Below the pieces are notes generated by a model. That model searched no databases. It was not told the DNA's origin and saw only the letters and a list, made by a program, of their open reading frames with translations. This document shows positions 30,404 to 40,000 of a stretch of DNA of 61,236 nucleotides, in pieces. The position numbers were made by a program, and so were the translations under genes. Source of the stretch: Bacteroidota bacterium (GTDB lineage: Bacteria; Bacteroidota; Bacteroidia; Bacteroidales; CAIXZF01); the NCBI GenBank assembly GCA_026391855.1, contig JAPLDE010000252.1, positions 1 through 61,236 on the forward strand, given 5' to 3'. Every line of letters begins with the position of its first letter. Position 1 is the stretch's first letter.

Positions 30404-31449
30404 AGCTTTCTCAGTTTCGCTATCATCTTCCACCAGAACTAGTACCCGACCATCCACCTTACAACCGGGATGAATCCCGTTTGATGGTGTTGCACAGGAA
30501 GACTCAAACCATTGAGCACAGGGCATTTAAGGATGTCCTTGATTACTTTGGTGATGGTGATGTTTTTATTATCAATAACACCAAGGTGTTTCCGGCCCGC
30601 CTGTATGGCGAAAAGGAGAAAACCGGGGCGAAAATCGAAGTGTTTTTATTGAGGGAACTCAATAAAGAAAGCCGCTTGTGGGATGTCCTGGTTGACCCGG
30701 CAAGGAAAATCCGTATCGGGAACAAGCTGTATTTTGGAGATGATGATGCCCTGGTTGCAGAAGTTATTGATAACACAACATCGAGGGGAAGAACACTGCG
30801 TTTCCTGTTTGACGGGCCCTATGATGAATTCAAAAAAACCATTGAACGGCTTGGAAAGACACCTCTTCCCAAAATCCATAAACGGGCTATTGAACCGGAA
30901 GACAAGGAAAGGTACCAGACTATTTATGCCAAACACGAAGGAGCGGTGGTAGCTCCTACGGCAGGTATGCATTTTAGCCGGGAACTGATGAAACGTCTTG
31001 AACTGAAAGGAGTTACATTTTCAGAGATCACGCTTCACGCCGGTCTTGGGAACTTTCGCAGTATTGACGTGGAAGACCTGACAAAACATAAAATGGATTC
31101 CGAGGAAGTGCAGATAGAACAGCATTTCGCCGATATCGTTAACAATGCCAAGGACCATAAAAAGCATGTGGTAGCCATAGGGACCACGACCATGAAAGCC
31201 ATTGAGTCTTCCGTGTCGATACAGGGATACCTCAAACCTTTCAAGGGTTGGTCGAATAAGTTTATCTTTCCGCCTTACGAGTTCAGTATCGCCTCGGCCA
31301 TGATCACCAATTTCCACCCGCCGATGACTCCCATGCTGATGCAGGTAGCTGCCTTTGCTGAGTATGATTTCCTGATGAGAGCCTACCAGGAGGGTATCGA
31401 CCAGAAATACAATTTCTTCACCTTTGGTGATGCCATGCTGATTATCTAG
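30400..31449 (+). CDS. queA: S-adenosylmethionine:tRNA ribosyltransferase-isomerase
   Basis: 349 residues, full length. QueA transfers and isomerises the ribosyl group of S-adenosylmethionine onto preQ1-tRNA to form epoxyqueuosine. Signatures include [15 protein letters not shown] near residue 20, [33 protein letters not shown] and [11 protein letters not shown]. The C-terminal [19 protein letters not shown] is also typical. Its start overlaps the stop of a 15-codon ORF. ispD follows 6 bases later. Confidence 0.95.
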   Translation: MKLSQFRYHLPPELVPDHPPYNRDESRLMVLHRKTQTIEHRAFKDVLDYFGDGDVFIINNTKVFPARLYGEKEKTGAKIEVFLLRELNKESRLWDVLVDPARKIRIGNKLYFGDDDALVAEVIDNTTSRGRTLRFLFDGPYDEFKKTIERLGKTPLPKIHKRAIEPEDKERYQTIYAKHEGAVVAPTAGMHFSRELMKRLELKGVTFSEITLHAGLGNFRSIDVEDLTKHKMDSEEVQIEQHFADIVNNAKDHKKHVVAIGTTTMKAIESSVSIQGYLKPFKGWSNKFIFPPYEFSIASAMITNFHPPMTPMLMQVAAFAEYDFLMRAYQEGIDQKYNFFTFGDAMLII

Positions 31450-31455
31450 GCTGCG

Positions 31456-32127
31456 GTGAAAACCACCTTTCTTATTGTTGCAGGAGGAAATGGGAAGAGA
31501 ATGCTTTCGGAAACCCCGAAGCAGTTTCTGTTGTTATCAGGTCGGCCATTGCTCATGCACACCATTGATGTCTTCTCTCAATACAATCCTGCTTTTCAGC
31601 TCGTGCTGGTGTTACCGGAAAAGAATATTCCGTACTGGCAGTCCTTATGTGCCGCTTACTCCTTTTCTGTTCCCTGTAAATTGGTTGCCGGTGGTGAGAC
31701 CCGGTTTGAATCGGTGCTTGCCGGTTTGAAACAAATCGATCAGGAAGGGTTGGTTGCCATTCACGATGGAGTGCGACCCCTGCTTACACCGAACCTGATA
31801 AGCCGATTGCTCAGTGTTGCCGAAGAAAAGGGGAATGCCATACCCGTTATGCCGGTGGTTGAATCCATCCGGAAAATTGAAGGGAGTAAGAACAAACCCG
31901 TCCCCAGAAATCAATACGTTATAGTTCAAACACCCCAGGTATTTCGTGTGAAAGAAATACAAAAAGCGTATCTGCAGACCAAACACAAAGACTTCACCGA
32001 TGATGCTACGGTCCTTGAATCTGTGGGTATCTCAATAAACCTGGTGGAAGGAGAACGTAATAACTTGAAAATCACTACTCCCGTTGATTTTCTCCTGGCA
32101 GAATCCATACTTACGGGTATTGAATAA
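31456..32127 (+). CDS. ispD: 2-C-methyl-D-erythritol 4-phosphate cytidylyltransferase
   Basis: 223 residues starting at GTG 31456, directly before the conserved N-terminal strand and loop (LIVAGGNGKRMLSETPKQF). IspD makes CDP-methylerythritol in the MEP isoprenoid pathway. LVAIHDGVRPLLTPNLI and NQYVIVQTPQVF are family signatures, and FTDDATVLESVG lies near the C-terminus. It is 6 bases after queA and converges on the glycosyltransferase gene with 14 bases between stops. Confidence 0.94.
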   Translation: MKTTFLIVAGGNGKRMLSETPKQFLLLSGRPLLMHTIDVFSQYNPAFQLVLVLPEKNIPYWQSLCAAYSFSVPCKLVAGGETRFESVLAGLKQIDQEGLVAIHDGVRPLLTPNLISRLLSVAEEKGNAIPVMPVVESIRKIEGSKNKPVPRNQYVIVQTPQVFRVKEIQKAYLQTKHKDFTDDATVLESVGISINLVEGERNNLKITTPVDFLLAESILTGIE

Positions 32128-32141
32128 CAGTTCCTTATCCC

Positions 32142-33284
32142 TTACCTCAGCTTTCTACCTTTCCAGTAATAATGTCCTCTCCATGCACAGCAGGCGATCA
32201 GAATCACATAGAAAGGATAGATGACCTGTGAAATCAGGAAAGATGCCAACGGGATCTTTTGTTTTGTCAGACCGGTCATTTTTCTTATCAACAACACGTC
32301 TGCCATGCACTTCAGAAAGAAGAAAAGCCCCAATGCCTTCCATGCCAAGGCCTCCCACAAGCCGAGGCCTAATAAAACCAGGAGAACCAGGTTGGCTGAG
32401 AAGACCAACAATGAAATTCCTTTTGAAAAAACGTCGGTATATCCCCTGCTTTTTGAGGCCCAGCGGACCCTTTGCCAAAAGAAGCCTGTTATGGAAGATT
32501 CCGCCCCGGTTGTAACCAAGGCGTCGGGTGAGTGGTTAAACACGATGGAATCTCCGCCAAAATGATTTTTAAAAGAATGAAGCAGGAAAACATCATCACC
32601 GGAGGCAAAACACATATTGTCCTGAAAGCCGCCAGCCGTCTTAAAGCAGTCTTTTCTAAACAGGAGATTTGCTCCATTACTCATAAATGCCTTATGCCGA
32701 CCAGTAGCTCCTGCTGAAGAAGCGACCAGTCCAAAAAACTCCATCTGCTGGAAATGTTGTAAAAAACCCTTTCCCTTCATTAATGCAACCGGACCAAGGC
32801 ACATAGCCATCGTTGGGATGACTGTTTGCCGTATCATTGAACTTATCCAGCCCGGCCCAAAACAGCAATCGGCATCTGTACAGAGGATCCATTCACCCAC
32901 CGCACTTTCTTCAGCAACGGAAACAGCCTTCTTTTTACCTGCCCCCGGATGAGTGCGTAAAACCAGGATGCGAAGCCTTTCCCTGTTCCTATCTCTCCAC
33001 TCCGTCATTAACTGAAAAGAATGATCACCGGAATTGTCATCCACCAAAATAACTTCCATCTTTTCAAACGGATATCGTTGATTTTCAATGCACTTAAAAA
33101 GAATGGGCAGGTTGTTTTCTTCATCTTTGCAGGCGATCACCAGGGAGACAAGAGGGAATACTATCTGGTTTCCGGTTTCCTGCTTCTCCATGCTTTTCCA
33201 TCCGAAAAGGAAAAAGACCATCAGACGGCAATATGCCAAAATTACCAGGCAACTCAGTGCGATGAACAGCGAATATATTATCAT
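32142..33284 (-). CDS. Family 2 glycosyltransferase, membrane-associated
   Basis: 380 residues from the ATG at 33284, which overlaps the upstream stop in ATGA. A longer frame to 33368 lies inside the upstream gene. One N-terminal membrane helix precedes the GT2 domain. Motifs: VSLVIACKDEENNLP, VILVDDNSGDHS, LCTDADCCF (DxD-type), GDDVFLLHSF and QRVRWASK (the QxxRW of processive enzymes). Three helices follow at the C-terminus. It probably transfers sugars to a lipid or polysaccharide. Substrate is unknown. Coupling to the flippase-like gene upstream suggests a joint envelope role. Confidence 0.88.
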   Translation of the reverse strand: MIIYSLFIALSCLVILAYCRLMVFFLFGWKSMEKQETGNQIVFPLVSLVIACKDEENNLPILFKCIENQRYPFEKMEVILVDDNSGDHSFQLMTEWRDRNRERLRILVLRTHPGAGKKKAVSVAEESAVGEWILCTDADCCFGPGWISSMIRQTVIPTMAMCLGPVALMKGKGFLQHFQQMEFFGLVASSAGATGRHKAFMSNGANLLFRKDCFKTAGGFQDNMCFASGDDVFLLHSFKNHFGGDSIVFNHSPDALVTTGAESSITGFFWQRVRWASKSRGYTDVFSKGISLLVFSANLVLLVLLGLGLWEALAWKALGLFFFLKCMADVLLIRKMTGLTKQKIPLASFLISQVIYPFYVILIACCAWRGHYYWKGRKLR

Positions 33285-34303
33285 CGCTCCTCCGTGTTTC
33301 GGAAAAAACGGAGCCTTCCCAGTCCGAAGCTGCCGATTACAGCAGGGAGGCCAATGTTGATCATCCAAAGAAGCGAAAAGTCCATGATGATGGACAGGTC
33401 ATCCATTCCTTCGATCAAATCACTGTTCCTGTAATAGAAGCCGAACAGGAAAATAGCTACTGAGCCCCTGATGCCGAGTTCCGCCAGGGCGATGGTCGGG
33501 ATAGCCGTCATGATAAGGAAGATGACCGAAGTAATGATCAATGAATCAATCCAGGGCACAGGAACACCAGTGATCTTTAACAGCAATACCGCCTGAAAAG
33601 TGAAAATGATATACCGCGACATGCTCAGGCCCAATACCACTAATAAATCATTGAATTTCAATTCTTTAAGAACAGAAAAACCATTCATGAAATTCAACCA
33701 TTTTCCTTTTACCGCATATACTTTCTCCCATCCACAAATAATCCTGATGTTGAAATAGAAAAACACCAGGCCCAGCACAAATAAAATCCAGGCAATGAAT
33801 ATTCCCAGGCTGAAAACGAACCGGAGCTTAACGAACAGGCTGCTATATTCATAGAGGAAAATCAACCCTCCTAAGGAACCAACGACCAGGGTCACGAGCA
33901 ACTGGCTAAGGCTTCCTGTAATGGTCACCAGGCTTCCCTTAAGGCGATCGGCTTTTCCCAGGATAAAAACCCTTCCCAGGAATTCACCCACCCTGTTGGG
34001 TGTAAAAAAACTGACGGTAATACCTGTCATAACTGCCGTAAAAGCTTTCCGAAAAGATACCGTTTCTACCTTCCGGATGAGCAGCTTCCATTTCAGTGCT
34101 TCGGCACCCCAGTTCAGCAGCATTAATAGTAAAACCAGGCAGACCCCGGCAATAAAACGACCCGGATCTATAAGCGATTTGACACTATGAAAGATCCAGG
34201 TGATGTGTTTGCCGAAGAAAAAGCGCTGGATAAGGAATGCATAAGCAACGGCTGCGATAGCAACCCTGATCGCAAGGTTATAATATTTATGTACTTTTGG
34301 CAT
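33281..34303 (-). CDS. Lysylphosphatidylglycerol synthase-like (UPF0104) integral membrane protein
   Basis: 340 residues, about eight membrane helices, matching the LPG_synthase_TM family (PF03706). The typical segment FRKAFTAVMTGITVSFFTPN with RVGEFLGRVFIL is present, as is SLSQLLVTLVVGSLGGLIFL. The soluble lysyltransferase domain of MprF is absent, so this is the flippase-like membrane half only. Members near glycosyltransferases are often involved in moving or modifying lipid-linked glycans. The start lies only 21 bases from the divergent ruvC start. Confidence 0.83.
   Translation of the reverse strand: MPKVHKYYNLAIRVAIAAVAYAFLIQRFFFGKHITWIFHSVKSLIDPGRFIAGVCLVLLLMLLNWGAEALKWKLLIRKVETVSFRKAFTAVMTGITVSFFTPNRVGEFLGRVFILGKADRLKGSLVTITGSLSQLLVTLVVGSLGGLIFLYEYSSLFVKLRFVFSLGIFIAWILFVLGLVFFYFNIRIICGWEKVYAVKGKWLNFMNGFSVLKELKFNDLLVVLGLSMSRYIIFTFQAVLLLKITGVPVPWIDSLIITSVIFLIMTAIPTIALAELGIRGSVAIFLFGFYYRNSDLIEGMDDLSIIMDFSLLWMINIGLPAVIGSFGLGRLRFFRNTEER
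34292..34299 (+). promoter_or_regulatory. Putative -7 box of ruvC inside the divergent gene
   Basis: TACTTTTG matches TAnnTTTG fully and lies 26 bases before the ruvC ATG at 34325. It falls within the first codons of the divergently read UPF0104 gene. Confidence 0.35.
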
Positions 34304-34324
34304 CAGACACGAAGGGTACTTTCA

Positions 34325-34885
34325 ATGAATAAAACAGGTAATGACAGAGTAATCATGGGTATTGACCCGGGGACAAACATCATGGGTTATGGCATTATCC
34401 AGCAGAAGAACAAGGAGTTAACCCTACTTACGCTTGGGGTATTAAAATTAGGGAATATCCCCGACCAGCCGGAGAAATTGAAAAAGATATTTTCCTTCAA
34501 TCTTGAACTTATAGAGACTTACAAGCCTGATGAGGTGGCTTTGGAGGCGCCCTTTTACGGGAAGAATGTACAGTCGATGCTGAAACTTGGAAGGGCTCAG
34601 GGTGTTGCCATGGCGGCTGCGTTGTATCGCGGGCTTCCTATTTATGAATACAGCCCCCGTAAAGTAAAACAATCCATTACCGGAAGGGGAGCCGCCTCAA
34701 AAGAGCAGGTGGCGGAGATGCTTATCCGCTTTTTGAAGATTGTCGAGCGACCGCAACATTTTGATGCCACGGATGCCGTGGCAGTGGCTGTCTGCCACTA
34801 TTTTCAAAAGGACCTGACGACAGGCACTGAAAAGTATTCCGGTTGGAAGGCCTTTATCTCACAAAACCAGGACAGGATAAAGTAA
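34325..34885 (+). CDS. ruvC: Holliday junction resolvase RuvC
   Basis: 186 residues from the ATG at 34325; a longer frame to 34187 overlaps the divergent gene and is not supported. RuvC cuts Holliday junctions made by RuvAB. The acidic active site is visible: MGIDPGTNIMGYG near the N-terminus, VALEAPFYGKN in the middle and FDATDAVAVAVCH at the end. KVKQSITGRGAASKEQV is the usual DNA-contact region. It appears to stand alone, with its promoter inside the neighbour. Confidence 0.95.
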   Translation: MNKTGNDRVIMGIDPGTNIMGYGIIQQKNKELTLLTLGVLKLGNIPDQPEKLKKIFSFNLELIETYKPDEVALEAPFYGKNVQSMLKLGRAQGVAMAAALYRGLPIYEYSPRKVKQSITGRGAASKEQVAEMLIRFLKIVERPQHFDATDAVAVAVCHYFQKDLTTGTEKYSGWKAFISQNQDRIK

Positions 34886-34900
34886 GATATCACTCTTGTT

Positions 34901-35293
34901 TTACAGTTCAGCGGAGATGAGCTGCTGCAATTTCACGAATTCCTCTTTTGTGAGGGTAAGCTTGGGTTTCTTAAAATCCATATCATAAATAGAATTGATA
35001 GGGATCAGATGGATATGGGCATGGGGGACTTCCAACCCTATCACTGTTAAACCCACTTTCTGGCATGGGACTACTTTCCCGATGGCATGGGCTACCTTTT
35101 TTGCGAACAGGAAAAGACCTGTATACATATCATCCTGAATATCAAAAATATAGTCAACCTCGTTTTTCGGTATTACCAGGGTATGACCCTGAGCCAGCGG
35201 GTTAATATCAAGAAAAGCCAGGTATTGGTCATTTTCGGCCACCTTATAGCATGGTATGTCACCGGCTACGATTTTAGAAAATATGGAAGGCAT
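34901..35293 (-). CDS. HIT family protein (histidine triad nucleotide-binding)
   Basis: 130 residues, typical for the family. The histidine triad is HAHIHLIP at residues 91-98. The N-terminus MPSIFSKIVAGDIPCYKVAE and the middle FLDINPLAQGHTLVIPK are standard for the HINT branch, which hydrolyses nucleotide phosphoramidates. It starts 15 bases after the greA stop, so the two are probably co-transcribed. It converges on ruvC. Confidence 0.93.
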   Translation of the reverse strand: MPSIFSKIVAGDIPCYKVAENDQYLAFLDINPLAQGHTLVIPKNEVDYIFDIQDDMYTGLFLFAKKVAHAIGKVVPCQKVGLTVIGLEVPHAHIHLIPINSIYDMDFKKPKLTLTKEEFVKLQQLISAEL

Positions 35294-35308
35294 GCTGAAA
35301 GGATTAAA

Positions 35309-35782
35309 TCAACGTTCAATGGCAATAATTTCGAGAGGGATCAGCCCGGCCGGCACCCTGATCTCCACTGTATCTCCTACACAACGTCCTAAAAGGCCTT
35401 GTGCAATAGGAGAATTGACAGAAATCCTGCCCAGCTTGATATCGGCTTCATTTTCCGGGACAAGGGTATACTTCACTTCGGTATTGGTTTTCAGGTTCTT
35501 TACTTTAACGGTAGAAAGGATAAAAACCTTGCTGTTGTCCAGTCTTGACTCATCGATAACCCGGGCATTACCAAGTATTTCCTGTAACTTGGATATTTTC
35601 AGTTCAAGCATTCCCTGGGCATTCTTGGCAGCATCATATTCTGCATTTTCAGACAGGTCGCCTTTGTCCCTGGCTTCAGCAATCATCTGGGAAATATGAG
35701 GTCGTTCAATATTAAGCAAATAGTCAAGTTCTTCTTTCAATTTCTGAAGACCTTCCTGGGTATAGTATTTGATCTGTGTCAT
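35309..35782 (-). CDS. greA: Transcription elongation factor GreA
   Basis: 157 residues, full length. GreA rescues backtracked RNA polymerase by stimulating transcript cleavage. The N-terminal coiled coil has the acidic tip in EARDKGDLSENAEYDAAKNA. The C-terminal globular domain holds VKVKNLKTNTEVKYTLV and ISVNSPIAQGLLGR. It is followed by the HIT gene. A strong hairpin terminator of the upstream PorV-like operon lies 31-58 bases before its start, so greA needs its own promoter in that short space. Confidence 0.95.
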   Translation of the reverse strand: MTQIKYYTQEGLQKLKEELDYLLNIERPHISQMIAEARDKGDLSENAEYDAAKNAQGMLELKISKLQEILGNARVIDESRLDNSKVFILSTVKVKNLKTNTEVKYTLVPENEADIKLGRISVNSPIAQGLLGRCVGDTVEIRVPAGLIPLEIIAIER

Positions 35783-35812
35783 AGATCTTTGTATTAGCGT
35801 AGATAAAAAATC

Positions 35813-35840
35813 AAGAAGACCCTTTTACAAGGGTCTTCTT
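35813..35840 (-). terminator. Hairpin terminator after the TonB/PorV operon
   Basis: A perfect 12-bp stem, AAGAAGACCCTT (35813-35824) with AAGGGTCTTCTT (35829-35840), closes a four-base loop. On the minus strand it is followed by GATTTTTTA. It lies 38 bases beyond the stop of the PorV-like gene. Confidence 0.85.
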
Positions 35841-35878
35841 AAAGACAAATATAAGGTAAATTATCTAAAAAAGCAAAT

Positions 35879-36991
35879 CTAGAGGTTGATCCTTGCTCCG
35901 AAACAATAAGTCCCTGAGAATGGATCAGTGGCTCTGTAAGAAAAATCTACAGCAAAAGAGGACCCTTTTTCTTTGTTAAAGGGGATTTCCACTGTCAGTC
36001 CGGCACTGGGTCCAGTATAAGCTGTTGTACGGTTTTTCTTTTCAAATATTCCTTCTTCATAAGTATATCCTGCTCTGAGCATGAGGTATGAGGCAAATCC
36101 GTACTCGGCACCTAACACAAACTGGTCTTTTGCAAAAGAGTTCGAGGTAAAGTTCCCGGCAAGGGTCAGCCTGTGGATTTCGGAGAATTTAAAATCATAT
36201 GCAGCCCCGATGTTAAGCTGGGCAGGAAGTTCAAAGGCCTGTGAGCGTTGTTCAATGGTCGACTGGGTTTCCATTCCCGGGATAAAACCTCTGAACGACA
36301 TTCCATCGCCTTTGAACTTCATGGTCGGACCTACATTTTTCAGTGAAATCCCGAATTTTATTTCCTCCCTGTCGCCTGTAACATACTGGATACCAGCATC
36401 AATAGAAACACCCTGTGCGTTAACGTCGGCTATGGCTTCATTAATAATTTTCACATTGATACCTCCATAAATGGCATTTGAGAAGGCCTTGGAATAAGAG
36501 ATCCCGATATTCAGGAAATTGGGTGAAAAAGTCCCGATACTTCCCAGGCTTGGGTCAGGGCTTTCGGTGGTCGTTTTTTCAATTTCTCCGAATCTCATCG
36601 ACATGATGGCCATTCCAAGTACTCCGGATTCGCCGACTTTTTGGGTAAATCCGAAGGAATTAATACTCACTCCTGAGCCCTGGAACCAATTGGTATGTGA
36701 GAAGATAAACTCACTTCTTTGGGTAAAGGCTATCCCGGCCACGTTTCCAAAAGTAGCTTCCAGTCCTCTGACGGTAGCGGTATTTGCACCACCCCAGCCA
36801 GTACACCTGGCCCAGGGGTTTATCAGGAGTTCGGGTGCGCCGGCAGAGCCGGAACGGTCTTTATTACCGGCAACGGCCTGTTTCGCAGGAAGCAGGATCG
36901 CACCGGTCATGACAAAGGCAAGGAAATATCTGAAAATATTTTTCATCGTCCCAGAAATATTGAAGTTAACAATCATTTTTCTCATTTTCAT
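35879..36991 (-). CDS. PorV/PorQ family outer-membrane protein
   Basis: 370 residues from ATG 36991; an internal ATG at 36946 would start directly at the signal peptide (FRYFLAFVMTGAILLPAKQA) and is an equally good start. The body is an outer-membrane barrel of the PorV/PorQ type, with LLINPWARCTGWGGANTATV after the signal, then EATFGNVAGIAF. It ends in a barrel strand (GTYCFGARINL). PorV carries T9SS substrates from the translocon to the sortase complex. It is the last gene of a three-gene operon, 14 bases after the large secreted protein, which suggests it serves that substrate. A strong terminator follows. Confidence 0.88.
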   Translation of the reverse strand: MKMRKMIVNFNISGTMKNIFRYFLAFVMTGAILLPAKQAVAGNKDRSGSAGAPELLINPWARCTGWGGANTATVRGLEATFGNVAGIAFTQRSEFIFSHTNWFQGSGVSINSFGFTQKVGESGVLGMAIMSMRFGEIEKTTTESPDPSLGSIGTFSPNFLNIGISYSKAFSNAIYGGINVKIINEAIADVNAQGVSIDAGIQYVTGDREEIKFGISLKNVGPTMKFKGDGMSFRGFIPGMETQSTIEQRSQAFELPAQLNIGAAYDFKFSEIHRLTLAGNFTSNSFAKDQFVLGAEYGFASYLMLRAGYTYEEGIFEKKNRTTAYTGPSAGLTVEIPFNKEKGSSFAVDFSYRATDPFSGTYCFGARINL

Positions 36992-37005
36992 AAAGCAGTG
37001 TGATT

Positions 37006-40000
37006 TTAGAAGGCGTTAAGGTCAACAGGTCGTTGTACACCAAACCATTTGACCACTTTTTCGCCGATTCCGGGGGCTTTGATATGGATAATGTAAACAC
37101 CGCTGGCGATAGGAATGCCGGCATAGTTCTTCAAATCCCAGTCAACAGAAGTCTTGATCGCATCTTTGGTGATCTGCCGTACAAGGGTACCATTTACGGA
37201 ATAGATAGAAACCGTACATTTTTCAGGCAGGTTGGTGATTTTGACCCGGTTATCCAACTGGTCCGTTTCATAACCAGAGTATCCATAGTATGGATTGGGG
37301 ACTACATTGATCAGGTCGAGGGCTGATTTGGCGATCTTATTATCATTCAGTACAGTTGCAATATCTTCCGTAGTGAAGGTATACATCGGCCAGTTATTGT
37401 TTTGCGGAGCATCAGCCACGATATCGGGAGTAGCATAATTTCTTGCATAGGGTTTTCCGACGCGGATCTTGATCCTGGCGTCGTTGTTGAGCCATTCTTT
37501 TCCGGTTACAGCCATTGGGATACTCACCCACATGGCACTGGCATAAGCATACAAGCGGTAATTCGGGTCAGCGAGCAGGCCACGGGCCCAGGCTCCGAAA
37601 TCATAAGCAGGGGCATCCAGTTCAGGATGGCCAGGCTCATTGTATTTCTTGTGGGCGAAAACGTAAATGTAATGTTTCCCGCCAAAGAGGACTTTGCCTA
37701 AGTTGCTGTATACGTGAGTACTATAATATGGATTGGATGGGTCGAGGTCGGTTGGGTTAAAGATCATATCCCTTCCATTTTCAGACACCAGCCAGGAGTC
37801 TTCGCCAAAGGCTATATTCAGACGTTCACCGGTTTCAAGGTTATAGGCATATCCCGGGAACCAGCCCATACCCTCGTCATCAATAAAGTTCGGGTCTTCG
37901 GCGTTAGGACTTGATCCTGAGTTGGGCTCGGCATATTTGCCGTTTTTGTCAACGGAAGGTGATTTACGGACATCGAATTTTTCAGCATTACCCTGTGATA
38001 AGATTTTATCGGGGCACATCTCGATGACCGGGCAGCGGGTCCATTTTGACTTATCGCTTGTCAATACAATATCCACACTGGCCAGTTGTCCCATCTGGAA
38101 CATAAGTTTTGAAGGCCTTGTAAATGCAGGTCCGGCCTCATCCTGTTCTTTTAAAGAAGTCAGGTTATAAGGAGCCCAGGTTCTTCCGACTATCTTTTCA
38201 AAATCCTCGTTTGCATCATAGGCAGTTCCGGGATTTGTGCTATTACCGGTTAAATCCCAATCATTGAGTGTGGTGTTATTCGGATCAGCGAGCAATCCCG
38301 AACGGATCCAGTTCAGCGATCCGGGGTTGTCGAGGTCAGGAATACCGGTAAACCAAATCTTTGAACTATCGGCGAAAGAGATGGAAGATTCGATGTAGCC
38401 GTTCTGGAATGCTCCGGCGGCTCCGGGATTAACCACCTGCCTGATCTGGATCGATAATCCGAGATCGAGGAACAGCTGCTCATTATCCACGGAAATATCA
38501 ACCTTGGAAGTATCTACTGCGCTGGTACTGTTGTTTATTAATACCCATTTAGCTTTATCGATACCTGCAGTTGCGTCCGGAACAAATTTAATGGTATAGT
38601 TCCCCGATTTAACGTTGAGGGGGTCAATCACCTTAACATTCACCGGTCCCCTGCTATTCTGGTAAGTCGGGTTTTTCACGATGAACGGAGGCGTGGTAAT
38701 TTGCATCAGCTGGTCTTCGCTCTCGCTGGTCCAGTCGAGTGCCAGTCCGCCATTACCCTGTCCTTCGATACGGGTGATTTTAGGTCCGTCTCCATATGAA
38801 CAACTAAGGCCCGTACCGTTGGCTTCAGGACTGTTGATATGTGGGATGGCTGTCTGGACCTTGGGTTGTTTACGACCGATCAGATACGGTTTCTTTTGAC
38901 CAAGAAGACCGTCCTTAGTATTTGGGTCCTGGGAGTAAGGCAAATAGTTATTGTACCCATAAGCAATGGCAACAAAATAGTATTGCTTATGGTTGACCAG
39001 GCGTTTATCCCCGGTCGCAAACTGGTCCTCAGTAACCACGAATGAGTGCTGAATACCGCGATCGGTCCCTTCTACCATTTTTACCGGCACATTAGCTTGT
39101 AATTCCTGGTTGTATTCATAGTTGATCAGGGTCATTACATTGTCTCCCTTAAGGTCGCACTGGGCTACCTGCCTGGCCTGGTCAAGATTGGTAAGATCAG
39201 TTACCGTGGCATTGACCAGCTGGAAGATCTGGTAACCCTGGAATTTATAGGTTGAGTCCCACCGGTTGGGGTTCCATATCTGGATGGTATCTCCGGGGAT
39301 GGTATCGTGACCGGGAGTAACACTATCGAGGTCCGGGGTTATGATATTCGGGTCAATTTCAGTATATTTTTCAAACTCATTGTTCGATCCTTTGTAATTC
39401 TTCAGATAAAGGATGATCTCACGGTCGAGTTCCTGAACGATCAGATCGGGATGATCAGGTCCTTCGAGAACTTTGAAACAGTTTTCAAAAAGCTTCTGAC
39501 ATTTATCGTCAACGGTCTTCAGCAGTACAACCGAGCCCCAGGGACCTCCTGAAGTAGCCCTGGCCCAGGGAATCCCGACGGTGATATAGTTAACGGCACC
39601 GGGTTCAAGGGTAAAAGGACCGGCGGATTGCATAAAACGTCTGTCCCATGGAGGGTTCCCAACATTAGCTTCTGTCCATATTACTCCGGAACCGCCGGCA
39701 CCAGTTTGGAAACCTGCCGGTTGAACGCCTCCGGTTCCCCAGTTACAGGGGTCGGAGAGTTCAGGAAACATAAAATCGCAGGCAGGTCCGGTAGCGCCGG
39801 AGTTGGGGTGGGCATTTCCGCCATATAACATTTTTATCCCGTCTTTCCATATCCCGCGAAGGAAATTGTAATATTCAGGTGCTTTTTCGGGGTCACTGGT
39901 AGGCCCTGAAGTCAAGTTGGAATGATAAACAAACCTTCTCATACCGAAACGTTCGTTGTCTATGATACCATCATCGAAATTCACCCCATTAATACTCACA

